Positions 36,775 through 47,300 of a DNA stretch of 64,000 nt are shown here, in pieces. The notes under the pieces are model-generated. The model was not told the DNA's origin, ran no database searches, and saw only the letters and a list, made by a program, of their open reading frames with translations. The DNA lies in the NCBI RefSeq assembly GCF_036370855.1, contig NC_088130.1:12181543-12245542 (forward strand), read 5' to 3'. How positions within the stretch are numbered: the stretch's first letter is position 1; each line of letters opens with the position of its first letter. Position numbers and translations under genes: made by a program. The stretch comes from Dromaius novaehollandiae (Eukaryota > Chordata > Aves > Casuariiformes > Dromaiidae).

Positions 36775-38273
36775 AAAAGATAATCCAGAAAGACTTAATA
36801 GCTTTACTGAATTTACTGAATCACAAATTTTGTCCATCTCACAGAAAGAATCTTGTTAGCTTTCTTCTCAGTGAAAAGTAAGTTGGGGAAAGTGGTGAAA
36901 AGGGCGAAAAGAAAGTTTTAAAATGGGGGGGGGAAGGGCAGTTATTGAGTGGTGATAGTTTTATATGTCAGAGAGTGAAATTGTTTAATTTTGTTTGATC
37001 AGTTCATAAATTGATGGGTCATGAACTAGATAAAAGTGCTTTAGAAAGCTTATAGCTTTAACTTTATCAACAAAATCATGGATGTTGGTGAAAGTCTTTT
37101 GTGTATCATTTTATATGCAAGATATCTACACTTTTAGATAATACTTAAGCAGCTAAGTGAAACTGAGTTGTTCTGACTTCCTTATTTTTCAGATGCTCTG
37201 AAATCAACTCATGTAAACTTTATCCCTGGATTCATCAGTTTAGCAATAACAGAAGATCTGCTGATCAGATACGACCAATTTATTTCCCTGATGTTGACCC
37301 TCACAGTCTTCCTTCTGGTGCGAACTTCTCTATGACAGCAGGAGATTTTCAAGAAATTTACTCTGAGTGCAGTGAGTAAATGCAAATATTTAGTCTTTCC
37401 ATGCACCTTCAGTGTTTTAATGGTGAGACAATAAGAAATGATTACAAATAGAGTGGAACAAATAAATGATCACAAATACAGTGGAACTATGTCTGTGATC
37501 GTTAAGCAAAAAAATACCAACTGTAGCAAGTTTTTTTTTTTTACTCCAAATTTTTCTTTTCTTTTTAGTTATAAAAGAATACACTATTGCAGTAGTCTCT
37601 TTCAAAATAAAGACAACATAAGAATATTAGGGAAATGTTTACTTGATTAAGAAAAGTGATGTTAAACAGGTGAACGGTGTGGAATGGAGAGTCAATTCTT
37701 TAGTGCAAGAAATACAAGTTTTTTTGTTGATTCCTTTACAGTTGTAAAAACATACCCAACTGTTTCAGAAATAGTTAATTACAAATGAAACAAATGCATG
37801 CATATTGAGTGCCAGTAGCAGGTATTTTGGGGGCACATTATGGAGATGGTAATTGTTAAAGATTGAGATGCTCTAGCCAGTACAAATACCGTTATTTTTC
37901 CTGGTTATATCAGATTAGTCATGCTGTCTTCATTGCAGCTATTAAGTGATCTTTTATGACTAATCTAATGTTGACTTAATCTGCAGATGACAACCTCCTT
38001 TAGCGCTTACTCTACATGTTTTGGCTTTTGATCAAAAGATAGCACTTAGCCTTAACACTTCTGATCCTAGTAGAGCAAATACTAAGAAACATGGAGTATG
38101 TCTATTTTGGAGGTCTCTGTCGCCCCGCCGCCCCCCCCCGCCGCCCCCCCCGCCTCTCCTTCCCCCCCCCAGTATTGGATTGAACAGAAGTTGCAAGTTC
38201 TGTTTTCTGCTTCCACTTCTCTGACCTTATTGGAGCCATAGTTATTTTCACCAGAATTAAATAGCTTTCGATC

Positions 38274-38311
<38 letters not shown>

Positions 38312-40484
38312 TGCAGCTAAGCTCCCAGATATTTTGTTGGAAGATGGCTTCCTTAAATTGCTCCATTTTCTGCAGATTAATCTGTCTTGTATTAGACAAG
38401 GTGATGGTGATAAATTCAGATTTCTTTTTAAATTTAGGGAACTTAGACTTTTGCAATTTCAAAGATATGTTTAGACAAAAAATGGGGAGCCTCATACTTT
38501 AAAAGATAATCCTTGAAAGATCTTGCTAGTTAAATACACTAGTAAAATACAGCTGGAGAAACATTCAGATACTGGATAAAATGCTTTGGAGTTGCATACT
38601 TTGTAAAAATATGCTTTAATGTACAGACCTGTATTGTTCTAGGTGTTAGCATAACTGGAGAGGCCCAAAGTCACTGAGTATTTTTGCATTTATATTTTTA
38701 ACCTTTCTGGTAGTGAAGTTCATAAAAACAGGTGAGTATTAGCACATTTGGGTGCTTATATATATGTATATATATGCACACCCCTCAAAGTCAAACTTGC
38801 TGTCTATTGCTTATGTAAAACATAGCTAGTTTCTGGTAAACATCAAAAGTGTTCAACTTCTATTATCAGTTGAAAGAAAGCCCAAGTGTAACAACAAATA
38901 TTGGTGTTAAATTTTTACAGGGCAAGAAACATTGAACCTGATCTCTGTATAATATGTTCTTTTTGTGCAGATACATGGGACTGCATAGCGACCTGCTTCT
39001 TTATAGATACGGCACATAATGTTATTGATTATATTGATACAATATGGAAAATACTAAAGCCTGGAGGAATATGGATAAATGTAGGCAAGTGTGACCAACC
39101 TTTCTTCCACCTACTCCCAAGTTCTGTTTCCTCACATAACGAGCTCCTAGTATCTGAAAAGAGTTATGGGGATGAAAGTGTCTGTGCTGAAAACTCTACA
39201 GAGCCAAAAAAAAAAAAAATTACAGCTTGCAAATCATCTCAGGCCTGTTCAATATGTCAAAATATTGAAGAATATGTCCAAATGGTTATTTTTGTTAAGT
39301 TACTGTCAAGTGATTTTATATATGGCATCAGAGCTGTCTAGTGCCATGTTTTGAAATCATGCATCACGTTTGTTATTTGTTTGACAAATGTAGTGTCCTG
39401 TATTCTTTCTGTTGGCTTTCCAAGGAAAGAGAAGTTGTTCTGTCTGTATTTGTCATCTAATTGGTACTGTGCTTGTAAGCAGAAGTTTCAAGGATAAGAT
39501 TTATGGATGCTCTGGCTTAAAGGAAAGGAGACTTAAAATTTCTGCCATGGTGAGGGAAAGGCAGAAAAACCTCATACATCAAACACTTTGTGTAGTGACT
39601 GACCGACTACACATTTTGTCACTGGTCAGGACAAGTGTAGAACGTAGCTCTTGTAGAGGCCACATGTCCTGCCTCCAATTCGATAGAGACAGCTATGATT
39701 CTACAATGATGAAGGGGAATAAAATTTAAGAGACAGAAGACACAATTTGGTAGGGAACAAGAGTTCATTGTTCAATATCAGTTGAACTAATTTGTTCTAA
39801 CTTTACATTGATTCTGAAGTCATTATAAAAAGCATATTTGAGTAATAAAATATGTATCTTTTTTGTCTGTATTTGACTGTGGGCCTGAATGTTAGCATTC
39901 TTAGCACTTTCGGTATGTACTTCTGATTCTAAAAAAAGTTTAGGTTTTTTTTTTTTATATCCCTTTCCATTTTATTCTTATCCTCTAGGTCCTCTCCTTT
40001 ACCACTTTGAAAACTTGGCAAATGAGCTTTCTATAGAATTAAGCTATGAGGATATAAAAAATGTTATACTGCAGTATGGATTCCATATCGAGGTAAGAAA
40101 ATATTGCAGTTTAGGAATGCGTAGTATAGACTAGACAAACTGCTTCATACAGTCTTTACCTTAAATGTAGTTTAGCTTAATGGCACAGGCTAATAATGTT
40201 TAGAATAGTTAAATGCTTGTAACTGTGTTGCAAAATTTTACTTTTCTCATTTTTTAAAAAAGTGAGTGGATAGGCATTGAAATCTGTTGGTAGTAGTATA
40301 TAGCAATTTCTCTCTGACTGAGAGAAACTTATGCAGTGCCGGTAGAGAAAGTGTTTTGAAGACTTCTGCTTTATATTTTCAGGTGGAGAAAGAATCTGTA
40401 TTATCAACATACACTGTGAATGAACTCTCCATGATGAAATACTACTATGAATGTGTGTTGTTTGTCGTGAGAAAACCAGAATAA
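18224..40484 (+). CDS. CARNMT1: CARNMT1, carnosine N-methyltransferase 1 (eight coding exons, intact)
   Basis: CARNMT1 (human C9orf41) is a SAM-dependent methyltransferase that converts carnosine to anserine and methylates histidine in some proteins. Coding exons are 18224-18543, 20973-21168, 22025-22188, 31881-32021, 37193-37371, 38971-39084, 39989-40092 and 40383-40484. All join in phase to 439 residues (human 409). Residues 1-85 are low-complexity, rich in Arg, Glu, Ala and Pro, and poorly conserved; similarity to human starts at [10 protein letters not shown]. The SAM-binding loop P-G-A-G-L-G-R is at 237-243 in exon 4, followed by [33 protein letters not shown] (335-350) and [10 protein letters not shown] lie in exon 6, and the protein ends VLFVVRKPE. 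Introns 3 (9.7 kb) and 4 (5.2 kb) are long, and intron 6 is GC-AG. The start was chosen as the first ATG in frame inside the island (context gcgggg-ATG-t). Confidence 0.95.
18834..18864. repeat. G13-AACAA-C13 perfect inverted repeat
   Basis: Thirteen G (18834-18846), a five-base spacer and thirteen C (18852-18864) form a perfect stem with a small loop. Each arm alone could form a quadruplex or i-motif. Confidence 0.95.
18906..18937. repeat. poly(T), 32 bases
   Basis: Uninterrupted T run on the plus strand in CARNMT1 intron 1, about 40 bases after the G13/C13 hairpin. Confidence 0.95.
19575..19642 (+). repeat. CR1 LINE 3' tail
   Basis: The segment 'aggaggttcaactatatgat' followed by 'gtcccttccaaacagaactc' and 'tgtaattc' follows the standard avian CR1 3' end (gaggttggactagatgatc...ggtcccttccaacc...attctatgattc). 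Only the tail is present. Confidence 0.65.
20973..21168 (+). CDS. CARNMT1: CARNMT1 coding exon 2
   Basis: Reads [20 protein letters not shown] and ends [10 protein letters not shown]; acceptor TTTTCTAG ends at 20972, donor GTATGT starts at 21169. Nearly identical to human. Confidence 0.95.
22025..22188 (+). CDS. CARNMT1: CARNMT1 coding exon 3
   Basis: Reads [20 protein letters not shown] and ends [10 protein letters not shown] plus TG of a split Trp codon; donor GTAAAT starts at 22189. Confidence 0.95.
23440..23463. repeat. 10-bp perfect inverted repeat, 4-base loop
   Basis: Arms 'ccccctagga' and 'tcctaggggg' flank the loop GTTA; the next pair outside is a T-G wobble. It lies in CARNMT1 intron 3. 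Confidence 0.8.
27427..27451. repeat. poly(A), 25 bases
   Basis: Uninterrupted A run on the plus strand in CARNMT1 intron 3. I saw no retrocopy body upstream of it. Confidence 0.9.
29596..29671. repeat. compound simple repeat C11-T19-(TA)n
   Basis: Eleven C (29596-29606) are followed by nineteen T (29607-29625) and then about twenty TA dinucleotides to 29671, broken only by one G near the start. Confidence 0.95.
31881..32021 (+). CDS. CARNMT1: CARNMT1 coding exon 4 (SAM-binding loop)
   Basis: Reads [20 protein letters not shown] and continues to [10 protein letters not shown] plus AG of a split Arg codon. Contains the glycine-rich motif I of class I methyltransferases. Acceptor TTGTTGCAG ends at 31880; donor GTACAT starts at 32022. 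Confidence 0.95.
32173..32250 (+). repeat. two-copy tandem repeat, 40-bp unit
   Basis: The unit starting 'tataagtggaataattggag' at 32173 recurs at 32213 as 'tataagtgcaataatttgag', each with a G run and ending 'ttatgagtc'. The copies differ at several bases. Confidence 0.85.
32310..32450 (+). repeat. MIR-like ancient SINE fragment
   Basis: The order 'gactggactctgccacagat', 'tctatttctataaaatgcac', 'acctacctcacaggtgtcaa' and 'agatggatta' follows the MIR core and tail (gctctgccact...tcatctgtaaaatgggg...acctacctcacaggg...gattaaatgag). Confidence 0.6.
36738..36770. repeat. poly(T), 33 bases
   Basis: Uninterrupted T run in CARNMT1 intron 4, followed by an A-rich stretch 'aataaaaaga'. Confidence 0.95.
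37193..37371 (+). CDS. CARNMT1: CARNMT1 coding exon 5
   Basis: Reads [20 protein letters not shown], passes [20 protein letters not shown] and ends YSEC plus one base of a split Asn codon; donor GTGAGT starts at 37372. Carries residues of the acidic/aromatic pocket region of the family. Confidence 0.95.
38121..38170. repeat. C-rich pyrimidine tract
   Basis: About 50 bases made almost only of C with a few G and T, including C9 and C10 runs. On the minus strand it is a G-rich quadruplex-type sequence. Confidence 0.9.
38277..38310. repeat. poly(T), 34 bases
   Basis: Uninterrupted T run in CARNMT1 intron 5, 107 bases after the C-rich tract. Confidence 0.95.
38971..39084 (+). CDS. CARNMT1: CARNMT1 coding exon 6 (GC donor)
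   Basis: Reads [20 protein letters not shown] and ends [11 protein letters not shown] plus one base of a split Gly codon. The donor is AG|GCAAGT (GC at 39085-39086) in place of GT. The GT four bases earlier (39081-39082) would break the phase with exon 7. Confidence 0.92.
39085..39988 (+). other. CARNMT1 intron 6 (GC-AG type)
   Basis: The intron starts GCAAGT and ends CCTCTAG. An open frame continues from exon 6 for about 85 codons into the intron, so retention would add a tail rather than an immediate stop. Sequence near 39650-39705 ending 'agctatgattctac' weakly resembles a CR1 tail. Confidence 0.8.
39989..40092 (+). CDS. CARNMT1: CARNMT1 coding exon 7
   Basis: Reads [20 protein letters not shown] and ends QYGFHIE; acceptor CCTCTAG ends at 39988, donor GTAAGA starts at 40093. 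Confidence 0.95.
40383..40484 (+). CDS. CARNMT1: CARNMT1 coding exon 8 and stop
   Basis: Reads [20 protein letters not shown] and ends [10 protein letters not shown], then TAA at 40482-40484. Matches the human C-terminus closely. Confidence 0.95.
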   Translation: MEKESVLSTYTVNELSMMKYYYECVLFVVRKPE

Positions 40485-43260
40485 AAGTGGTTTGAATAGG
40501 TTAATCAGAAAAAAATGTTGGCTCAAATGCTAAAATTGAAAACAAAACTGACTGGGTGATGTCTGGACACAACCTCAAATCAGTGGTGCCTTCTTATTCC
40601 TAATTAGGATTTAGATAGTGTCTATTTTCTTAATCTCTATTGCTATCCAGACACGTACTATGCCATGCATATTTGTACTATACTAATGAAAATGGAGGGG
40701 GAAATGTTCACATACACTGTCCTTGTGCTTTGGAATGCATTAAAAAAAAATTTCTTGAGTATAAAATTTTATATTTGCCCTAACCATGCTAATTCTCCAC
40801 ATATGCTGCCTCAGTTCTCATAAATTTATAATTTTTTTAATTTTGTGATATTAGCAATGCTTAGAGGTACTTATTGTACTAGCTTTGTCACAGTTTAAGG
40901 AAGTATGTCTAAATATGCACTTGAAATTATGCAGTCTAAAATGATTGAAAAGAGGTAAAATGTTTCTTGGAAGATATAATAACCATCAGAACTGTTAGAC
41001 AGCATTTTCTGTGGAACTGGAAATAGGAACAAAGACTATTGTACAAATGCTAATCTTCAAATCTGACTGTTAACAATGTAATTAAAACAATCTGTAGGCA
41101 ATTTGAAATAATATGTGAAAGCAGAGTACTAAGTGAAGAACATGTCATAGAGGAGCAGTAAACTAACCTCAGTTCAGGATTAACACCAATTGTGATTAAT
41201 CTGTTGGTGTTGAAACTGAAATATTGAATGCTTTGCAGACTTAAAATGTACTGGTTTTGAGTCACCTGCCTACTACTAAAGTTAAAGATGTGGAAGCAAT
41301 ATATTTTGTTAAAGATAATTAAACAACAGAAAGTCCGGTTATACTTTTGAGCTCTTCTTTTTAAAAAAAATTTATAGTATAGCTGACTTGCCCATGCCAT
41401 AAACGGGTAGTGGGCAAAAGGAAATCCCTTTTTCTCCTTCTACCCCCCCACCCAAAAAGTTGCATATAAACAAGATGTACTGTAACCAAAACACCATCTT
41501 GTCTGAGTTGGCATATGCAGGCCAATTGGTAGATAATTTGGATGCAACTTCAAGGCAGTTTACCCATGCTACTGTGAAGTCTACCTCTTGCTTCCTTATC
41601 TTAATTTTTTCCTGGCAAATAAGGTTTAGGTGGATATTTTATCTACAAAACCTGACATTATACAAGAGAGATGGAGGCTTCTGTCACTTAAATAGGTAAA
41701 TGAGAAAACATTAGTTAATAATTACTGTGCTAAGAGGAGGTATCATATTAGCCATTTGTTTTTTGTTCCTATTAATATGATCGTTAACTTAGGTACCACT
41801 TTCATCCTTTTTCAAACAACCTCAGTTGTTTTCAGTTATTTATATAGTCCCTTTTTCATGGTGTTGGCCTAATCACATCTTTTTAATAGGGGCTATATCC
41901 ATTATAAGATTTTGGATTTCTTCTGTTAAGGCAGGGAAATTGTGCCTTCATTTCTTTTTTAATCGAAAGTTTGCATGGAGAGAAAAACACATCTTTACCT
42001 TTGATATAGTCTCAACACTGCATAAGAGAGAGAGCCTGTGGATGTTTCAGTACTATGTTGTTTTCTGCTCAGAATCCTTATCAAGGCTAAAGGCTTCTGA
42101 ACCACAAACATTTTCATTGGAGCTTTAACTTAAAATAGTCTTTGAACTGTCTCCTCTTCTTAAAGGTGTACCACCAAGATTTAGCTCTGTTAATGAATAC
42201 TTGAAATTTAACCCTGTTCCAAGAAAGACCAATTTAAAGCTGAAACGCTGCCATTATAATAACTAGATACAAAAACAAGCCCTTGCTCTCACCTCAAAGT
42301 CTTCTGTTGCTTTGATTTCCTTATTGTACTACTTCAATTTTTTTCTATGAACTTTGTGATTCCTTGCCTTCATTCAGTTTTTTTCTTATATAAAAAGTGA
42401 TTAGCATTTTATTCAAATTTCAAGCTCTTTGAAATAAGACAAGGTTAGGTAAATGTTAATTATGCAGTTGCTGAGTATTTACATCTGTAATATTGCCCAA
42501 TTTCTGCCTCTTTTAACCAGCCTGTAGTTGCTCTTGAAATGTGGTGTTACTGTTTTTACAAATAGACCATTGAACTTTTTGCATTGACTAAATCTCAGTA
42601 TCTTTTGTTCTCTTGGGTTTGTTCTTCACTACCCCTGTTGTTGAAAGTGCCATTTTTTTGCTTTGCTTTTGGAAAATATATGTTTTTATTGACTTATGTC
42701 AGGTATATAGTGATGCGCTTCTATTTTTAATTTAGAAAATGCCAATTTTCCCTGATGCTTCCCTTTTGAAATGTAACAGTTGCGTTAAGAGTTGGAAGCA
42801 GAATAATCTTGTGAATGAATTGTATGAGTTGACTAGTGTTTTTTACCTGCAGTCTTATTTATGAGTTCTTAAAATTCATCATTTGTATTTTTATGGACAG
42901 GGATAAATGTGTATTATTCAGTGTGATTGCATTCTTCTCTTAATTGTATACAGAGGGGGAAAAAAATGCATAACTTGTTTATCAGCTGAAGCCAAGATGA
43001 TTTAGGTCACTATTAAACTGTATGTGGTATTGAGTGTAAAATATAAAATGCTGCATAATCTGCAGTGTAATACTTCTTTTTACGTTTGTCAAGCTTACCC
43101 CATATAGTGTCCTGTATTTTTATTTATATGTACTACATTCTAAAATCAGTTACGGAGATAAGAATTGGAAGTTCCATGTCTTGGTGTGAACTTTCCTCTA
43201 TTTTTAATGTGTATAATGGACTTGATTTTTCTTGGATATTAAAGTTTGCTGTATGACTTG
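40485..43260 (+). other. CARNMT1: CARNMT1 3' UTR (inferred)
   Basis: No gene was recognised between the CARNMT1 stop and the ATTAAA at 43238. The stretch is AT-rich with many short T runs and is best explained as a 2.75-kb 3' UTR; the human gene also has a long one. The small open frames inside are not supported. Confidence 0.6.
43238..43243 (+). terminator. CARNMT1: polyadenylation signal ATTAAA, CARNMT1
   Basis: The hexamer in 'ggatattaaagtttgctg' is the last good signal before the next CpG island and is followed by T/GT-rich sequence. Confidence 0.55.
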
Positions 43261-43499
43261 ATGAGTCTCATCTTTGATTTGTATAGCTTAGGCTGGATTT
43301 AAAAAAAAAAAAAAAAGTTGTCAAGTCGTGCTTCCTTAACCCTTTAGTATTTCGTGTGCTGATGTCCCTGCACTTTTCCCTCCAACTCGGTCTGTAATGG
43401 ACTGGGGCGTTAAAACAGGGCAGATCTGCTTCACCATCGCAGAGGTCTCTGAACCTTCAGCCTTTGGTTGAATAACGGATTAAGTGCCCCAGGCAACCA

Positions 43500-44340
43500 G
43501 CCGGGGGGGGGGGGTGTTTGTTTGTTTAAAAAAAAAAACAAAAAAAACCCCAGACGTTGCTCAAAGCGAGGCGTTTCCAGCATTCGGGGGGACGCGGGGA
43601 GGCTGGAGCTGCCGGCGCGGGCGGGCTGTGTTCGGCGGCCCTGGAACCGAGGGGCCCCGCGGCGGCGCCTGCGCAGTCCCTCGCGCGCGGGCCCGTGGGG
43701 GCGGGGCGGGGCGGGGCAGGGCAGCCGTACGGCATCGCAGCGACTCTCCTCGGTCCCGTCGGCGCCGCGCATGCGCCGGCGCCGCGGCGCGGCCGGGCCT
43801 GCGCTGCGGGGGGACGCGTGGCCGCGGGCCGGGCCGCTCTTATGGCCAAGCGGTGCGCGGAGCCGTTGGTGTGTCACGTGCCCTTCAAACGCTGCCTGTC
43901 CGAGCCGTCGCGCGCCGCCGCGCCCGAGCGGCCCTCCTGGGCTGAGGCGGCGAATGGCGCCCCGAAGCGGCAGCTGGAGGAGGCCGAGGCGCCGCCGGGG
44001 AAGCGGCCCGGGCTGCGGGGCGGCAGCCCGCGGGCGGAGCAGGGCGAGGCGGCGGGCCGGCCGCGGCGGCGCGGGGGGCCGGCGGCGGCGCAGGAGGCGC
44101 GGGCGGCGGGAGGCTCTGAGGGCCGCGGCAAGGAGCGAGCCGCCGCCGAGGTAACGGGGCAGCTGGGACACTGGGTGCGGGGTCGGGCGAAGCTCGCCTC
44201 CTCCTGGGGCCGCGCGGCCTCCCCGCCCGCCGCGGGGTTCCCCTGTAGGGGAAGGGCAGGGAAGCGGCCGGCCGGAGCCGGCCTGCCCCGGCCGCAGGCT
44301 GTGGCGGCTGCTGGGAGGTCGCAGGCCAGGCTGGGAACAG
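43500..44340. promoter_or_regulatory. C9orf40: CpG island, C9orf40 promoter and exon 1
   Basis: A strong CpG-rich block surrounds the ATG at 43842. It includes 'ggggcggggcggggcggggc' at about 43698 (Sp1-type boxes). A G12 run sits at its left edge (43503-43514) and a T19 run just past its right edge (44351-44369). The minus-strand frames of up to 340 codons are compositional shadows. Confidence 0.85.
43842..44150 (+). CDS. C9orf40: C9orf40 coding exon 1
   Basis: ATG context 'tcttatggcc'. The exon ends KERAAAE in phase 0 with donor GTAACG at 44151. The frame is open upstream to 43557, but homology begins at this Met. Confidence 0.85.
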
Positions 44341-47300
44341 GCGGCAACTCTTTTTTTTTTTTTTTTTTTAACCTTTTTTGTTGGGGGTGAGCATTGAGTA
44401 GCGGTGCCTCGAACAAAAGGTCTGGTGAAGAGGATGGTCAGGGGATGGGTCATTTAGTCAGCTTTTAATGCCGTCGTGCACAGCTGTCCCTTCACGTTTC
44501 TGGTTAATGGGGGCAGTGCTAGTGGTGTCAAGAAAGTTTCACTTCTGCGAAAGTAATATACGAAGTTAAATTTCCTGCCTGTGTAGAAGTTTGATGTAGG
44601 TAAACTCGCTGCTCCTCCCACGTGGACCTTTTAACTAAAAGTAAAGGATTTGATCCAGCGAGTTGGAAAAGCCGGGGACTCTAATTGGGTCAGATGGACT
44701 TTGAACTCTAGTTTTAGTCCCCGGTTTTGAAAAAAATAGTCCTTCGATAGTATAACACCTGTTTGTGGTCTGTAAACAAACTTGTGGCTTACCTTTCTTG
44801 AGCTCTTCCCTTTTTTCTCTTTTTGTGATTATTAGTGGAATTAAGGCACAAACAAATCGAGGAAAAAAATTGGTATGCGCCAGGAAAATAACGCATCCTT
44901 TTTAAGCTAGACATTTTAAATACAAGGATATCTTTCAGTTTGGAAGAGAGAAAAAGGCTTCTTTTGAAATTTTGGTGACAAATTGAGCCAAGCTCTACCG
45001 AACAGTTTTACTCCATTGCAAATATGATGCTGAATTATTTATTTATCCCTAGAATTATTTGTTGTTTTTTAGTTGTGTTAGGCAAGGCAGTAAGGCCCCT
45101 GGAGTCCTACACAGTGAAGAGTGAGACAATACTTTCTGAAAGAATTCCATAGGAAGATTTTATGTATAGTTGCATATTTCCCTATATAAAATATTTGTTG
45201 TGAGACTGTATTTTTAAATAATTTGTTTCCCCAAGTGCAATACTGTATAAAAATATTTCCACTTTAAAATAAAGCTTTGTAATGTTAGAAGAGGTTTTTC
45301 ATCTGTCTTCTGTGTGGTTAATGTTAAGAGGTTTTTCATCTGTCTTCTGTGTGGTTAATGTTAAGAGGTTTTTCTTCCATCTTCTGTGTGTCCTACCTGT
45401 TTTAAATTTTTCCCAACAACAGATATTTTTGATGATGACTTTTACGCCTCTTAAGTTGGCATTATTTGTTGTTTTGTGGCTTATTGCAAAATTTGTTAGA
45501 GTAATAGGCATGAGAAGGAAAGTATTAATTTTCTACTGTTGTTCAGGAAAGTTATGAGCAATTTCAATAATACAGCGGTTCACCAAAGAAGAAATATTAT
45601 TTGAGTTACATTTGCAAGCATATCTTTGCAACTAGAGTTAGGAAATTAACTCCTTAAAATGAAACAACTTCATCTCTAGAAACTGAGCTTTAACTGAGCT
45701 TGCTGTATGTAACCTACATGGCTAGCATTTTTACTCAGAACCTGTTTTGAAAGATATTTAGCTCAATGGGAATATATGGAACTCAGTTACTCATTTTATG
45801 TATTAATATCGAGTGTTCGCTCCTGTCCTTTGCACTGCTTGGTTTTGCTCATTTTCACACTGAATCTTCTGGGGAGATGCAAGTAAGCTGAAATGCTGCT
45901 GCTCTGAAGACTTGAATACTCTTCAGATTAATCCAATATGTAATCTGAACCTGAAATTGGGAATATGTGCATTTTTGCAGTTGTGCAGTTTTAGATTATA
46001 ATCTCTTTGGAACAAGCATGCTTCCGTTTCCTTGGTGCATACAAAGCACCTAGCACAATGGTATTCTGATTTTAAGTGTCTAGCTTTTCACAGTGTGAGC
46101 AGCAACTTTTTATTAAATTATAAGAAGAGGAAGTCAGGTAAACATGAGGACAGTGTATAAGGATAGCTATGTGCTGACAGGTTTTGAAACTCCATTGCTG
46201 GAGATTTATTTTAAAGAAGTTGTTAGCCACCTTCCCTGTACAATTCAGTATGAGTGATCTTGCCTAGTTAGGAACGTGGACTAGGTAATCTTTCATCGTT
46301 CTTTCGCACGTTGTTTATTGTTTGTTGTTAATACTGTGCAGTACAAAAATCTCAGTTCGCAAGAATACTTATGCAGCTACTTGTATTTTGACTTTCTTCC
46401 AGTTTCTGTATGACCAGTCCTGTTTCTGTGGCACTCCATTACTTCACTGCTTTTGGTCCCAATTCCAACTAATGGGAACTTTGTTTCTTTAAACTTCCCT
46501 GAAGCTAATCTTTTCCTAATGAGCAAATGGATACATCAGTAGTACTCTACAGGAACACAACAATCCTATTATTGTAAAATGTCCTCACCTTTTATCCTTG
46601 TGTTAATCATCACAGTTCTTAAATAATGCAGGTTTTGATAGTAAATGCAAGTAACCTAGTACAACAAACTGTCGTCCACAAGAAGTCTGTATTGTAACAA
46701 ATAGAAAAATTATTTTTGTATGGAACATACAGTAAATTTATCTTTTTTAAAAAGCATCATGTTATTCCAGTGTCTGAGAGGCTTTAGTGTCAATACTTAC
46801 TGGGATTTTTTGGACATTAGTTTTTATTATTCTGTTACAAAGCCAGCAGACAGATCATGAATTCATTCAAGAACCATACCGAAAGTTGGTTATACCGGTT
46901 TAGTAGTTAAAGATGCTTTTTTTTCAAAATGTGCTCAAACTGACTCATTAAAATAAAATGTTTAAAAATTCTAATCACAGGTTAGAAACGATACAAACCA
47001 ATATATACCAGAAATAATTAATTTTAGGTATGCGACAGTACTCATTGTTTTTATGTAGTAGAACAAAGTACATGTTCAAGACCTAACAAATGACTTAAGA
47101 ATTTCTTTGCTCACTTCTTATGTGCATCACTTTCATAGAAATGTGCATGGATTGACAACCAATTCTAGAAACTTTGTTTCTTATTTTAATAATGACATAA
47201 GATTATAAGCAGACAGCATATTTTCTAATAGAGAAGGAAAAGGTTGTGGTGGCATATACCTATGGAGTAAGCTAGTAGATAAATACATGTTCCTCCCATT

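Larger units (their letters stand above)
32022..37192 (+). other. CARNMT1 intron 4
   Basis: Intron with a 40-bp tandem duplication (32173-32250), a MIR-like fragment (32310-32450) and a T33 run (36738-36770). No exon-like segment was seen. Confidence 0.8.
37372..38970 (+). other. CARNMT1 intron 5
   Basis: Contains a short imperfect 29-bp duplication ('gattacaaatagagtggaac' at 37439 and 'gatcacaaatacagtggaac' at 37468), a C-rich tract at 38121-38170 and a T34 run at 38277-38310. No coding content was seen. Confidence 0.75.

Noticed and set aside
38082-38495. Minus-strand 137-codon frame with a poly-Lys run
   Set aside because: The Lys run is the T34 tract read backwards and the rest is CARNMT1 intron.
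43431-44453. Minus-strand frame of 340 codons over C9orf40 exon 1
   Set aside because: Compositional shadow; the plus strand has the conserved N-terminus and donor.
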